DNA of 64,000 nt. Source: Microbacter sp049976245 (GTDB taxonomy: Bacteria; Bacteroidota; Bacteroidia; Bacteroidales; Paludibacteraceae). The translations under genes and the position numbers were made by a program. Below the pieces are notes generated by a model. It was not told the DNA's origin. It saw only the letters and a program-made list of their open reading frames with translations, and ran no database searches. The stretch lies in assembly GCA_049976245.1 (NCBI GenBank), contig JBMFIQ010000011.1, positions 1-64,000 of the forward strand. Direction: 5' to 3'. Every line of letters starts with the position of its first letter. The first letter of the stretch is position 1. Below are positions 1-7,854 of the stretch, piece after piece.

Positions 1-55
1 AAGAAAAAAACGGTAATTTTGTCAGTCGATTGTGTTGAGCGATACACAACCTAAG

Positions 56-99
56 GGATGGTCAATATCACCGAAATGGATGGTCAGTATCACCGAAAT
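56..99. repeat. 22-bp tandem duplication at a probable insertion scar
   Basis: Two adjacent 22-bp units, 56-77 and 78-99, differ at one base (A/G at unit position 10). Just upstream, 30-35 (TTGTGT) and 44-49 (ACACAA) form a small inverted repeat, and 14-21 reads TAATTTTG, a possible -7 box. Repeated short units next to a broken gene resemble the multi-copy ends of some insertion sequences such as IS21-type elements, but no transposase is in view. The mobile-element reading is inference. Confidence 0.5.
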
Positions 100-102
100 A
101 TC

Positions 103-228
103 CACAAAGGAGCAAGTGCAGCTCGTAATGTTGGAATTAATAAATCAACAGGTAAATATATCCTTTTTCTTGATAGTGATGACTATCTTCTAAGTTATTC
201 AGCATTGACTGATTTAAATAAAAGCTGA
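103..228 (+). pseudogene. Fragment of a family 2 glycosyltransferase
   Basis: The frame from 103 to the TGA at 226-228 encodes a GT-A fold segment: a KGASAARN stretch followed by GKYILFLDSDDY, the nucleotide-sugar and metal-binding region (DxD) of family 2 glycosyltransferases. Only about 40 residues remain of an enzyme that normally exceeds 250. The N-terminal part is replaced by the tandem 22-bp repeat, with an in-frame ATG at 58. The C-terminal part is lost after about 16 residues beyond DSDD. It is therefore an internal fragment, probably cut by an insertion or recombination, and cannot be active. Confidence 0.7.
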
Positions 229-259
229 ATTCAACTTGCAAATGCAACTGAATTCAGCT
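223..259 (-). terminator. Strong hairpin, probable terminator
   Basis: An 11-bp perfect inverted repeat (223-233 and 249-259, AGCTGAATTCA and its complement) encloses a second perfect 5-bp pair (237-241/244-248). On the minus strand it is followed by TTTTATTTAAAT, a usable U-tract, and it begins at the stop codon of the minus-strand ORF remnant at 259-363. It could also end transcripts of the ABC-F gene at 388. Confidence 0.6.
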
Positions 260-363
260 CATCCCTTTTCCGCTTTCCTGAAATATTCTCCAGTGATGAA
301 TAAAGGTACATTGATCAACCCGAACTCTTTTTGATAACTTGAAAGAGCACTGCGAATGGCAGC
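259..363 (-). pseudogene. Possible C-terminal remnant of an unknown gene
   Basis: On the minus strand 363 to 259 is open (34 codons and TGA) and protein-like, ending INVPLFITGEYFRKAEKG. It has no start codon and is closed upstream by TAA at 364-366. It stops exactly where the hairpin at 223-259 begins, as a true gene end would. An inverted repeat, TGATCAACCC (312-321) and GGGTTGATCA (374-383), overlaps it. I do not recognise the family. A chance frame is possible. Confidence 0.3.
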
Positions 364-387
364 TTATACTGTGGGGTTGATCAGCAT

Positions 388-2322
388 TCATACGCCGGAT
401 TCAGTCATTATTTTTTCTTTTTCCGTTGAAAATGCCTCCCACTGATTGAGTGCGGCAGCCAATTGCGACTGCAGTTGTTCATAACGATCAAAAGCCGATG
501 CGTCATTTTGTTGCGCCAAAGCAGCTTCGAGGTTGGATATTTCCTTTTCAATCTGATCAATGCGCAGTTCCGTTTCTTCGATTTGTCGCTCAAGTTTTTT
601 CACCAATCGATTGAATTCTTTGCGCACCTCATACGCTTGTTTGGTGGAAACATCGTCCTTGTTTGGCAGGGGAAGCGTTTTTGAAGATGTATTTCGTTCA
701 AGTTCACGCAGGGAATCCATTTTCTTAGATTGCAGAAAATCATAAATACCACCCAAGTGCTCTCTAACTTTTTTATTACCAAACTCGTACACTTTGGTTA
801 CCAATCCATCCAGAAATTCGCGATCGTGTGACACAATCACGGCAGTCCCGTCGAAAGATTGAATGGCCGATTTCAGCACATCTTTGGAAGGCATGTCGAG
901 GTGATTGGTCGGTTCGTCTAAAATAAGAAGATTGACCGGTTCGAGCAACAAGCGAATCATGGCTAAGCGACTTCGTTCTCCACCCGAAAGTACGCTTACT
1001 TTTTTGTCAACAGCATCACCGCCAAACATAAAAGCTCCGAGCAAATCTCTGATTTTGGTACGAATTTCACCAACGGCCACATCGTCAATGGTTTGAAAAA
1101 CCGTTTTGTTTTCATCCAGCAAAGCTGCTTGATTTTGCGCAAAATAACCAATCTTGACCTGATGCCCGAGTTTTAACACTCCGGAGTAATCCGTTTGCTC
1201 CATAATGCAACGCACGAGGGTGGTTTTTCCTTCCCCATTTTTTCCCACAAAGGCCACTTTGTCGCCGCGATGCAACATCAATGAGACATCGTTTAGGATT
1301 AATTGATCGCCGTAGCATTTTGTCAAATGTTCAATCTCGAGCGGGATATTTCCTGATCGTGGCGCAGGAGGAAACTTCAAAGAGAGTCGTGAACGATCGA
1401 TTTCCTCGGGTTCGAGGTGTTCCATTTTGTCAAGTTGTTTGATGCGCGACTGCACCTGCACGGCTTTTGTGGCTTTGGATCGAAATCGTTCGATAAACTG
1501 TTCCGTATCCAGAATCAGTTTTTGTTGATTTTGAAATGCACGCTGCTGCTGTTCAAGTTGTTCTTTCCGGAGGGCCACGTAGTGTGAGTAAGAAACCCGA
1601 AAATCGTGAATGCGTCCAAGCGAAAGCTCAATGGTGCGATTGGAAACATTGTCGAGAAAAGCACGATCGTGCGAAACCAGCAATACGGCCCCTGAATAGG
1701 AAATCAAAAAATTTTCCAACCATTGAATGGACTCAATGTCAAGGTGATTGGTCGGTTCGTCGAGCAGCAGGAGATCCGGTTTTTTCAATAAAATTTTTGC
1801 CAGTTCAATACGCATTCTCCATCCGCCGCTGAATTCGTTGACATGACGCTCAAAATCGTCCCGGACAAAGCCAAGCCCCAACAAGATTTTTTCCGATTCG
1901 GCACGATATCGACCGCCACCCAACAAATGAAAACGTTCCGTTTCGTGCGCCAGACGATCAATCAATTGATGATAGGATTCCGAATGATGATCGGTGCGTT
2001 GAGCCAAAGTTTGCGTCAATTCGTCAATAGATTGTTGGAGATGTAACAATTCGTCAAACGCTGTTTCGGCTTCATCGATCACAGTACGCTGACCTGCAGG
2101 CAAGAGGTGCTGAGGGAGATATCCAATAGTCACGTCGGGTGATTTGACCACATGCCCCGATGAAGGTTGTTGTTCGCCTGCAAAGATACTCAACAGCGTG
2201 GTTTTACCGGCTCCATTTTTCCCCGTGAGGGCAATGCGATCTTTGGGATTGATCAAAAAAGAGACGGAGTCGAAAAGCGTAAATCCCCCAAACTCAACGG
2301 TAAGTTGCTCGGCTGCAATCAT
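388..2322 (-). CDS. ABC-F family ATPase (tandem ABC domains, no membrane domain)
   Basis: 644 residues with two ATP-binding cassettes and no transmembrane segments, as in the ABC-F proteins that act on ribosomes. Cassette 1: Walker A GKNGAGKTT (34-42), signature FSGGW (164-168), Walker B LLLLDEP then TNHLD (184-195). Cassette 2: Walker A GKNGEGKTT (360-368), signature LSGGE (445-449), LLILDEPTNHLD (465-476). Between them lies a charged linker (about 245-305) matching the P-site tRNA interaction motif, and the C-terminal 80-90 residues are strongly coiled-coil, as in Uup/YheS-type members. Known for the family: ribosome rescue, translation factor activity or, in some members, antibiotic resistance; the sequence alone does not choose. 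A well-formed promoter lies about 90 bp upstream. Confidence 0.9.
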   Translation of the reverse strand: MIAAEQLTVEFGGFTLFDSVSFLINPKDRIALTGKNGAGKTTLLSIFAGEQQPSSGHVVKSPDVTIGYLPQHLLPAGQRTVIDEAETAFDELLHLQQSIDELTQTLAQRTDHHSESYHQLIDRLAHETERFHLLGGGRYRAESEKILLGLGFVRDDFERHVNEFSGGWRMRIELAKILLKKPDLLLLDEPTNHLDIESIQWLENFLISYSGAVLLVSHDRAFLDNVSNRTIELSLGRIHDFRVSYSHYVALRKEQLEQQQRAFQNQQKLILDTEQFIERFRSKATKAVQVQSRIKQLDKMEHLEPEEIDRSRLSLKFPPAPRSGNIPLEIEHLTKCYGDQLILNDVSLMLHRGDKVAFVGKNGEGKTTLVRCIMEQTDYSGVLKLGHQVKIGYFAQNQAALLDENKTVFQTIDDVAVGEIRTKIRDLLGAFMFGGDAVDKKVSVLSGGERSRLAMIRLLLEPVNLLILDEPTNHLDMPSKDVLKSAIQSFDGTAVIVSHDREFLDGLVTKVYEFGNKKVREHLGGIYDFLQSKKMDSLRELERNTSSKTLPLPNKDDVSTKQAYEVRKEFNRLVKKLERQIEETELRIDQIEKEISNLEAALAQQNDASAFDRYEQLQSQLAAALNQWEAFSTEKEKIMTESGV

Positions 2323-2413
2323 AAGAATTTGGAATACAAATTAAAGATACATGGTTGAAAACGAAGATGGAACAGTTCGACGGAAGAAGCAAAAATCGGA
2401 ATTAACATCACGG

Positions 2414-2445
2414 CAAAGATACGGTTTTTTAAGCAAAGCTTCAAA
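2414..2445 (-). promoter_or_regulatory. Bacteroidota promoter of the ABC-F gene
   Basis: Read on the minus strand: TTTG (2445-2442), 20 nt, TATCTTTG (2421-2414). Both boxes and the spacing fit the Bacteroidota sigma consensus. The leader to the ATG at 2322 would be about 85 nt. Confidence 0.75.
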
Positions 2446-2531
2446 ATACAGCCTGTAAAAGGCGGCTCTTTTTTCATTGACAATAAAGCAAGAAGACAAA
2501 AAATAAGGGATGTGTTCGTTTGAAATTGCAT

Positions 2532-2562
2532 TTTGCAATGTCAATTGGATGAATTAACTTTG
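2532..2562 (+). promoter_or_regulatory. Bacteroidota promoter of dnaN
   Basis: TTTG (2532-2535), 19 nt, TAACTTTG (2555-2562) fits the Bacteroidota consensus. The leader to the dnaN ATG at 2824 would be about 255 nt. I see no gene in the 500 bp between the ABC-F gene and dnaN; short frames there are not protein-like. Confidence 0.7.
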
Positions 2563-2823
2563 TGTTTTCAATCACAAAAAACATCCTTTCTCAAAGCAGC
2601 ATCAAAGGGAAAAAAGCAGTTCCGTAACAGGTGGAAAACAATGATTTTAAGTTGTTTTCAAAGCATGATCGCCGATGCCAACAACATTCGGCACGCTGAA
2701 TTACCCCCGAAAGGAATGCGACAAAAACGATGAAGGCAAAGCGAACGATGATCCTGAAAGGAAGCGTTCAGAAAAGGAAAGGTGAAACAACAAAGATGTC
2801 CAAAAAATTAAAATGATTTGCCC

Positions 2824-3948
2824 ATGAGATTTGCAGTTTCAAGCACAGCTTTACTAAGTCATCTTCAAGCTGTCAGTCGCGTCATTAACTCGAAGAATAC
2901 GATGGCTATTCTCGATTGTTTCTTGTTTGAAATCGAAGGATCCACGCTGAAGATTACGGCTTCGGATTTGGAAACCACCATGATTACCAGCATGGACATT
3001 GTGGATGTGGAAGGTTCGGGAAAAGTAGCGGTGACAGCCCGTCTGCTGCTCGACACTTTGAGGGAGTTTTCGGAACAACCGTTGACTTTTGAGATTGACG
3101 ATGAAAACTTGGCCATGGTGATTTACTCCGATAACGGGCAATACAACTTTATTGGCCAAAATGGCGATGAATATCCATTATTGCCCGTCATTCAGGACAC
3201 GGCTACAGCCATTCAGGTTCCTGTTGCAGGCCTCGACGATGCCATACAATATACTTTCTTTGCTACGGGAGATGACGATCTTCGTCCCGTGATGATGGGA
3301 ATTTATTTTGATTTTTCGCCCGAACAAATGAGCGTGGTTTCAACGGATGCGCATAAGTTAGTCCGTTTTCAGTACCACGAAGTACACACCGAAGAACCTT
3401 TTTCATTCATTTTGGCAAAGAAAGCCGCCAACATGCTGCGAGCCATTTTACCCAAAGAGAGTGGCGAAGTGATGATTCGGTTTGACGAAAAAAACATCTG
3501 TTTTGTATTTTCAACCTACACCCTGTATGCCCGTCAGATAGAAGGGCGCTATCCCAACTACAATGCGGTCATTCCCACCAACAATCCGTACAAACTGACG
3601 GTTGATCGATTGGTGATGCTCAATGCCGCAAAACGAGTATCCGTTTTTTCAAATCAAGGTACCAGCTTGATCAAGCTGCAAATTGAACCCGACAAAGTGA
3701 TCATTTCTGCACAGGACATCGACTTTTCCATTTCGGCGGAAGAAACCATTCCCTGTCAATACGAAGGAGAACCCATGTCGATCGGCTTCAAATCATCCTT
3801 TTTAATCGACATCATCAGCAACCTCATAACTGAGTCGATCATCATTGAATTATCCGATCCGGCACATGCAGGCATTTTTATCCCGTTTGAACAACCCGAA
3901 AATGAACATGTCCTCATGCTTCTTATGCCAATGATTTTGAACAGTTAA
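2824..3948 (+). CDS. dnaN: DNA polymerase III sliding clamp, beta subunit
   Basis: 374 residues, the usual length for the beta clamp, which forms a ring dimer on DNA and holds polymerase III and repair factors. The N-terminus MRFAVSSTALLSHLQAVSR and the C-terminal HVLMLLMPM (clamp C-termini end in a similar MPMR/MPM motif) frame three clamp domains. A TTG at 2818 is in frame, but the ATG at 2824 gives the conserved N-terminus, so I start there. It stands alone with its own promoter (2532-2562) and a strong terminator at 3978-4008, away from dnaA and recF, as is common in Bacteroidota. Confidence 0.95.
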   Translation: MRFAVSSTALLSHLQAVSRVINSKNTMAILDCFLFEIEGSTLKITASDLETTMITSMDIVDVEGSGKVAVTARLLLDTLREFSEQPLTFEIDDENLAMVIYSDNGQYNFIGQNGDEYPLLPVIQDTATAIQVPVAGLDDAIQYTFFATGDDDLRPVMMGIYFDFSPEQMSVVSTDAHKLVRFQYHEVHTEEPFSFILAKKAANMLRAILPKESGEVMIRFDEKNICFVFSTYTLYARQIEGRYPNYNAVIPTNNPYKLTVDRLVMLNAAKRVSVFSNQGTSLIKLQIEPDKVIISAQDIDFSISAEETIPCQYEGEPMSIGFKSSFLIDIISNLITESIIIELSDPAHAGIFIPFEQPENEHVLMLLMPMILNS

Positions 3949-3977
3949 CACATGGCTTCCCTCTTTCGGCAAGCTCC

Positions 3978-4008
3978 AAAAAGGTCGTTTCACAAAACGA
4001 CCTTTTTT
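3978..4008 (+). terminator. Rho-independent terminator of dnaN
   Basis: 13-bp stem (3978-3990 AAAAAGGTCGTTT, pairing with 3995-4007), 4-nt loop, followed by T residues. It lies 30 bp after the dnaN stop. Confidence 0.9.
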
Positions 4009-4070
4009 AAATTAAATTCTAAAAGAGCACAAAGAAATCAAAGGAGATAAAGGATTAAACCCAATGCTTG

Positions 4071-4078
4071 TATCTTTG
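4071..4078 (+). promoter_or_regulatory. -7 box (TATCTTTG) before the thioredoxin gene
   Basis: TATCTTTG matches TAnnTTTG. No TTTG is seen 19-21 nt upstream, so only the proximal box supports this promoter. The leader would be about 120 nt. Confidence 0.5.
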
Positions 4079-4204
4079 TGCAGTTTTAGGGAGAAATGAG
4101 CCCTGAAAAACGACAGCATGCATCAACAAGTCAATTACATAACAAACCATGTAACGTTGACCTGATGCTACTCCGAAACCCCTTAACCAAAATATGAATA
4201 AAGT

Positions 4205-4636
4205 ATGAAGAAGTATGTTTTTTACATGAGCTTTTTTTTGGTGATGTTTGGTTTTGCCACATCCCTTTCGGCACAAACCGGAGAAGTAAGAATGATCAAT
4301 GCCGCTCAATTCAAACAGTTGGTATGGAATTATGACCGTAATCCCGCTGTGCGTCTGGAATCGAAATTGCCCGTATTGGTCGATTTTTATGCCACATGGT
4401 GTCCGCCCTGCAAACGCTTGTCTCCGTTGGTCGATCAGCTCCAACGCGAATTCAAAGGTAAAATCATCATTTACCGCGTGGATGTGGACAAAGATCCGGT
4501 ATTGTCACAACGAATGGGTATTGAAGCCATGCCGACACTGATTGGATTTAACAGACACAATGAAAAATATGTTTCCGTCGGATACATGGATTATCCGGCT
4601 TTACGCCAACTGGTGATGAGTAAATTGTTGCGTTGA
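4205..4636 (+). CDS. Secreted thioredoxin-fold protein
   Basis: 143 residues: a signal peptide (1-23, hydrophobic core then LSAQ) and one thioredoxin domain with the active site WCPPC at about 65-69 inside DFYATWCPPCKRL. The cis-proline region IEAMPT is present. A CPPC centre is more typical of reducing or isomerase-like secreted thioredoxins than the CGPC of cytosolic thioredoxin. It probably works in the periplasm on disulfides of exported proteins; the partner is unknown. It is monocistronic, with a -7 box at 4071 and a hairpin terminator at 4665-4716. Confidence 0.85.
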   Translation: MKKYVFYMSFFLVMFGFATSLSAQTGEVRMINAAQFKQLVWNYDRNPAVRLESKLPVLVDFYATWCPPCKRLSPLVDQLQREFKGKIIIYRVDVDKDPVLSQRMGIEAMPTLIGFNRHNEKYVSVGYMDYPALRQLVMSKLLR

Positions 4637-4664
4637 AACAATCCTTTGGATCAGCCAAAACAAA

Positions 4665-4716
4665 AAAACACGCATGTAAAAGGGAATAAGAAACCATCAA
4701 AGAGCATGCGTGTTTT
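4665..4716. terminator. Bidirectional terminator hairpin
   Basis: 12-bp perfect stem (AAAACACGCATG at 4665-4676 with its complement at 4705-4716) and a 28-nt loop. On the plus strand it follows the thioredoxin gene and runs into GTTGTCTTTTT. On the minus strand it is followed by TTTTTTTGTTTT-like sequence, so it would also end a transcript coming from the leader repeat at 4730-4818. Confidence 0.7.
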
Positions 4717-4729
4717 GTTGTCTTTTTAT

Positions 4730-4818
4730 ACGTAAATAATTGTTTTTTTAAATTGTATGGAACTCGCATAGAAGTGTTGCCTTGTTTTTGATAAATCTCC
4801 ATGTTCAAGCTCGTTTCA
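4730..4818 (-). repeat. Leader repeat copy A (89 nt), orphan
   Basis: Minus strand: begins TGAAACGAGC (4818), has GCGAGTTCCAT in the middle block, then an A/T-rich stretch ending TTTACGT. It is clearly homologous to copy E (63770) along its whole length, without gaps at either end. Where other copies have ATG this one has ATA (4729-4727), and no gene follows. Instead the terminator hairpin at 4665-4716 comes 13 nt later, so a transcript would be a short RNA of about 160 nt. Confidence 0.75.
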
Positions 4819-5027
4819 CATTGACAAACAACGGCTAATCATTGTCCCTGTTGCTGAATCAAAAAGCCTCATTCGAAATCATTGAAATGAAATACATGGC
4901 ATAACATTCAAACCATTGAATGAGATGGAGACAAATGCTACAGCTTCTCATAGCAATGGGAGCCATCAGCCTTCAACAAGCAGACTAAAAAAGATGACAG
5001 CAAACTGATTTTTGAAATTGATTTCCC
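4819..5027. other. Intergenic stretch before queA
   Basis: No convincing gene, -7 box or riboswitch is seen in this 209-bp stretch. An imperfect hairpin (GCTTCTCAT/ATGGGAGC, about 4943-4963) lies 65 bp before the queA ATG; its significance is unknown. Confidence 0.4.
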
Positions 5028-6272
5028 ATGCACGAATTAAAGACGCCGGTGATCGGCCCTCAACAACTGTCCATCGATGCATACGATTACTTCCTGCCGG
5101 AGGAGCGCATTGCAAAATTTCCGCTTCCAAAACGAGATGAATCAAAACTGTTGATCTATCGTGACGGCAACATCGAGCAAACGGTTTTTCGCACGCTAAG
5201 CGATCATTTGCCAGAGGGAACATTGTTGGTAAGAAACAATACACGCGTTGTTCAGGCGCGACTTTTCTTTTACAAAGAGAGCGGTGCAAAAATTGAATTG
5301 TTCTGTTTAGAGCCTCATCAACCGGCAGATTATGCCCAAATGTTTCAACAAACAGGATCATGCGAATGGGTTGGACTGGTGGGAAATGCAAAAAAATGGA
5401 AGGATGGCATGCTACGACGCCCATTCAGAGCAAATGACAAAACATACGAGTTGAGAGCCTACCGTTTGGCAACAGAAGGAATGACCTCCGTTTTGCGCTT
5501 TGAATGGGACGCTCCCATCTCTTTTGCCGGATTGCTCGAGACAGCAGGTGAATTGCCGATACCGCCTTACCTGCATCGGGCAACAACGCCGTCGGATAAA
5601 ATCAATTATCAAACCACGTATGCGCAGATTGAAGGCTCTGTGGCGGCTCCCACAGCAGGGCTTCACTTCACCCACGAGGTGTGGGACGATTTGCTTCGCA
5701 AAGGTATTGATTGGGTTGATGTCACACTGCATGTCGGAGCCGGAACATTTCGCCCCGTAAAATCGGAACTCATGCAGAAGCATGAAATGCATTCCGAATC
5801 GTTTTACGTTGATCGAACCACGCTTGAACGACTTGTTGAGCATGAAAAAACTGTTGTGGCCGTTGGAACCACTTCGGTACGCACACTCGAAAGTTTGTAC
5901 TACATCGGTAAAACGTTGCTTCAAAATCCCAACGCCACGCATCTTCATGTTGATCAATGGATGCCTTATGAAGATGGGACCTTTCAACCCGATTTTCAGG
6001 AAACAATCCATGCCATCATAAACTATTTAGATCAACATCAACTCAATACCTTGCATGCGTCCACTCAACTGTTGATTGCGCCGGGCTATTCTTTTCATGC
6101 CGTGAACGGAATCATCACCAATTTTCATCAACCTCGCAGCACATTGTTGCTTTTAGTAGCAGCATTAACAGGCAATGACTGGAAAAAGATTTATGACTTT
6201 GCCATGCAGCATGATTTTCGGTTTCTCAGTTATGGCGACAGCTCCCTGCTTTGGGCACGTTCGTCAAAGTAA
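5028..6272 (+). CDS. queA: S-adenosylmethionine:tRNA ribosyltransferase-isomerase
   Basis: 414 residues. QueA transfers and isomerises the ribosyl group of SAM onto 7-aminomethyl-7-deazaguanine in tRNA, making epoxyqueuosine. Family signatures are clear: YDYFLPEERIAKFPL near the N-terminus, LLVRNNTRVVQARL, the SVAAPTAGLHFT block in the middle, THVGAGTF-like LHVGAGTFRPV, and the C-terminal FHQPRSTLLLLVAAL. It is somewhat longer than the roughly 350-residue enzymes of proteobacteria, as in other Bacteroidota. tldD follows after 36 bp on the same strand. Confidence 0.95.
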   Translation: MHELKTPVIGPQQLSIDAYDYFLPEERIAKFPLPKRDESKLLIYRDGNIEQTVFRTLSDHLPEGTLLVRNNTRVVQARLFFYKESGAKIELFCLEPHQPADYAQMFQQTGSCEWVGLVGNAKKWKDGMLRRPFRANDKTYELRAYRLATEGMTSVLRFEWDAPISFAGLLETAGELPIPPYLHRATTPSDKINYQTTYAQIEGSVAAPTAGLHFTHEVWDDLLRKGIDWVDVTLHVGAGTFRPVKSELMQKHEMHSESFYVDRTTLERLVEHEKTVVAVGTTSVRTLESLYYIGKTLLQNPNATHLHVDQWMPYEDGTFQPDFQETIHAIINYLDQHQLNTLHASTQLLIAPGYSFHAVNGIITNFHQPRSTLLLLVAALTGNDWKKIYDFAMQHDFRFLSYGDSSLLWARSSK

Positions 6273-6308
6273 GAAGCCATTTTAGGAACGTTTCAAACTA
6301 CCATTTTT

Positions 6309-7817
6309 ATGAATCAACATCTTAACATTTCATCCGACACAAGGACGACCTCGACCATACAAGATATCATGGCCCGATTCGGCGTATCGCGCGAAGACTT
6401 GACCAAGGTATTGCAAACCGCCATGTCAACGGGAGGTGATTTTGCCGATCTCTTTTTTGAACACACGTTTGATTCCAAGTTGAGTCTGCGAGACGGCGAG
6501 GTCAATGCCGTTGGGGCCAACATTGATTTTGGCATGGGTGTTCGTGTGGTGAATGGCGATCAGACCGGTTATGCCTACACGGAAAACATCACATTGGAAG
6601 AAATGATGAAAGCCGCCAAGACAGCTTCGCGCATTGCCGTCGGAACGGGAAGTGACCTCCATTTTGCTTTTCAGGCATCACCTCGCCGCGGTTCGTTCTA
6701 TCCGCTTTTACATGCTTGGGAAAAAGCCGGCGTTGACATGAAACAACCCTTTTTACAACGGTTGAACGAACGCATTTTCTCACTCAGTGAACATGTATCG
6801 AAGGTATTAATATCTCAAACCAACACCATGTCGTACGTTCTATATGCCAATTCGGACGGCGTACTTTCTTTTGATGAGCGCCCGATGGGGACTTTGTCCG
6901 TCACCTGCATCATGGAACGCAACGGACAAGTGGAAAACGGACGGGCGGCCAGGGCATTTCGCATGGGAAGTGAATTTTTGACCAACGACTTAATAGAGAC
7001 TTTGGCGCAGGAAGTGGTCGCACAAACGCTCTTTCTTTTTGATGCCGTCACGCCCAAAGGAGGCGAAATGCCGGTGGTGATGGCTGCCGGCGGTTCAGGT
7101 ATTTTGCTTCACGAAGCCATCGGGCATGCTTTCGAAGCTGACTTTAATCGTAAACAAATTTCCATTTTTTCGGACAAATTAGGTCAAAAAATCTGTGACA
7201 CATCCATCTCCGTAGTTGATGACGGCACGATTCCTTACAATCGAGGCGCTGTGAACATGGACGACGAAGGCATTGAGGGACAAAAAACCTATTTAGTGAA
7301 AGACGGCATTCTGACCAATTATCTCCACGATCGGATCAGCGCTCGTCATTACGGCGTCATGCCTACCGGCAACGGACGACGCCAATCTTTCCGGTTTGCA
7401 CCCATTCCCCGCATGCGTGCCACCTACATGGAAAACGGGCAAGCCAAGGAAGAAGATCTCATTGCATCCGTATCGAAAGGCATTTATGTTGATTCATTTA
7501 CTAACGGCCAAGTTCAAATAGGTGCGGGCGATTTTACCTTCTTCGTCAAGAAAGGCTATCTCATTGAAAACGGCAAATTAACGCAACCCGTCAAAGACAT
7601 CAACATCATTGGGAACGGTCCAAAAGCCTTGGCCGACATTCAACTGGTAGCGGGCAATTATCAAATGGACAACGGCACATGGACCTGTGGCAAAGATGGC
7701 CAATCGTGTCCCGTGACCTGTGGTATGCCGTCGGTGTTGGTATCAAAACTCACCGTTGGCGGTTCGGGCGACTTCTTATTGTCAACCACTTTTTTTCTAA
7801 AGCACTATTTGATTTAA
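6309..7817 (+). CDS. tldD: TldD-family zinc metalloprotease
   Basis: 502 residues. TldD is the catalytic partner of a TldD/TldE (PmbA) heterodimer that digests unfolded peptides and helps mature some modified peptides. The metal site HEAIGH (HExxxH, residues about 268-273) is intact within GILLHEAIGHAFEAD, and the C-terminal domain has the GGSGDFLLST block. Some 25 residues at the N-terminus precede the homologous part. The pmbA/tldE-like gene follows after 37 bp, so the two subunits are co-encoded here. Confidence 0.9.
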   Translation: MNQHLNISSDTRTTSTIQDIMARFGVSREDLTKVLQTAMSTGGDFADLFFEHTFDSKLSLRDGEVNAVGANIDFGMGVRVVNGDQTGYAYTENITLEEMMKAAKTASRIAVGTGSDLHFAFQASPRRGSFYPLLHAWEKAGVDMKQPFLQRLNERIFSLSEHVSKVLISQTNTMSYVLYANSDGVLSFDERPMGTLSVTCIMERNGQVENGRAARAFRMGSEFLTNDLIETLAQEVVAQTLFLFDAVTPKGGEMPVVMAAGGSGILLHEAIGHAFEADFNRKQISIFSDKLGQKICDTSISVVDDGTIPYNRGAVNMDDEGIEGQKTYLVKDGILTNYLHDRISARHYGVMPTGNGRRQSFRFAPIPRMRATYMENGQAKEEDLIASVSKGIYVDSFTNGQVQIGAGDFTFFVKKGYLIENGKLTQPVKDINIIGNGPKALADIQLVAGNYQMDNGTWTCGKDGQSCPVTCGMPSVLVSKLTVGGSGDFLLSTTFFLKHYLI

Positions 7818-7854
7818 CGGCAAACATGTTTTCGTTTACAAAATCACCATCATC

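Noticed and set aside
2533..2733. 66-codon frame between the ABC-F gene and dnaN
   Set aside because: Starts within the dnaN promoter boxes and has no homology or coding character; more likely leader sequence of dnaN.
4819..5027. Possible preQ1 or other riboswitch before queA
   Set aside because: No recognisable preQ1 aptamer pseudoknot or conserved loop; only a weak imperfect hairpin.
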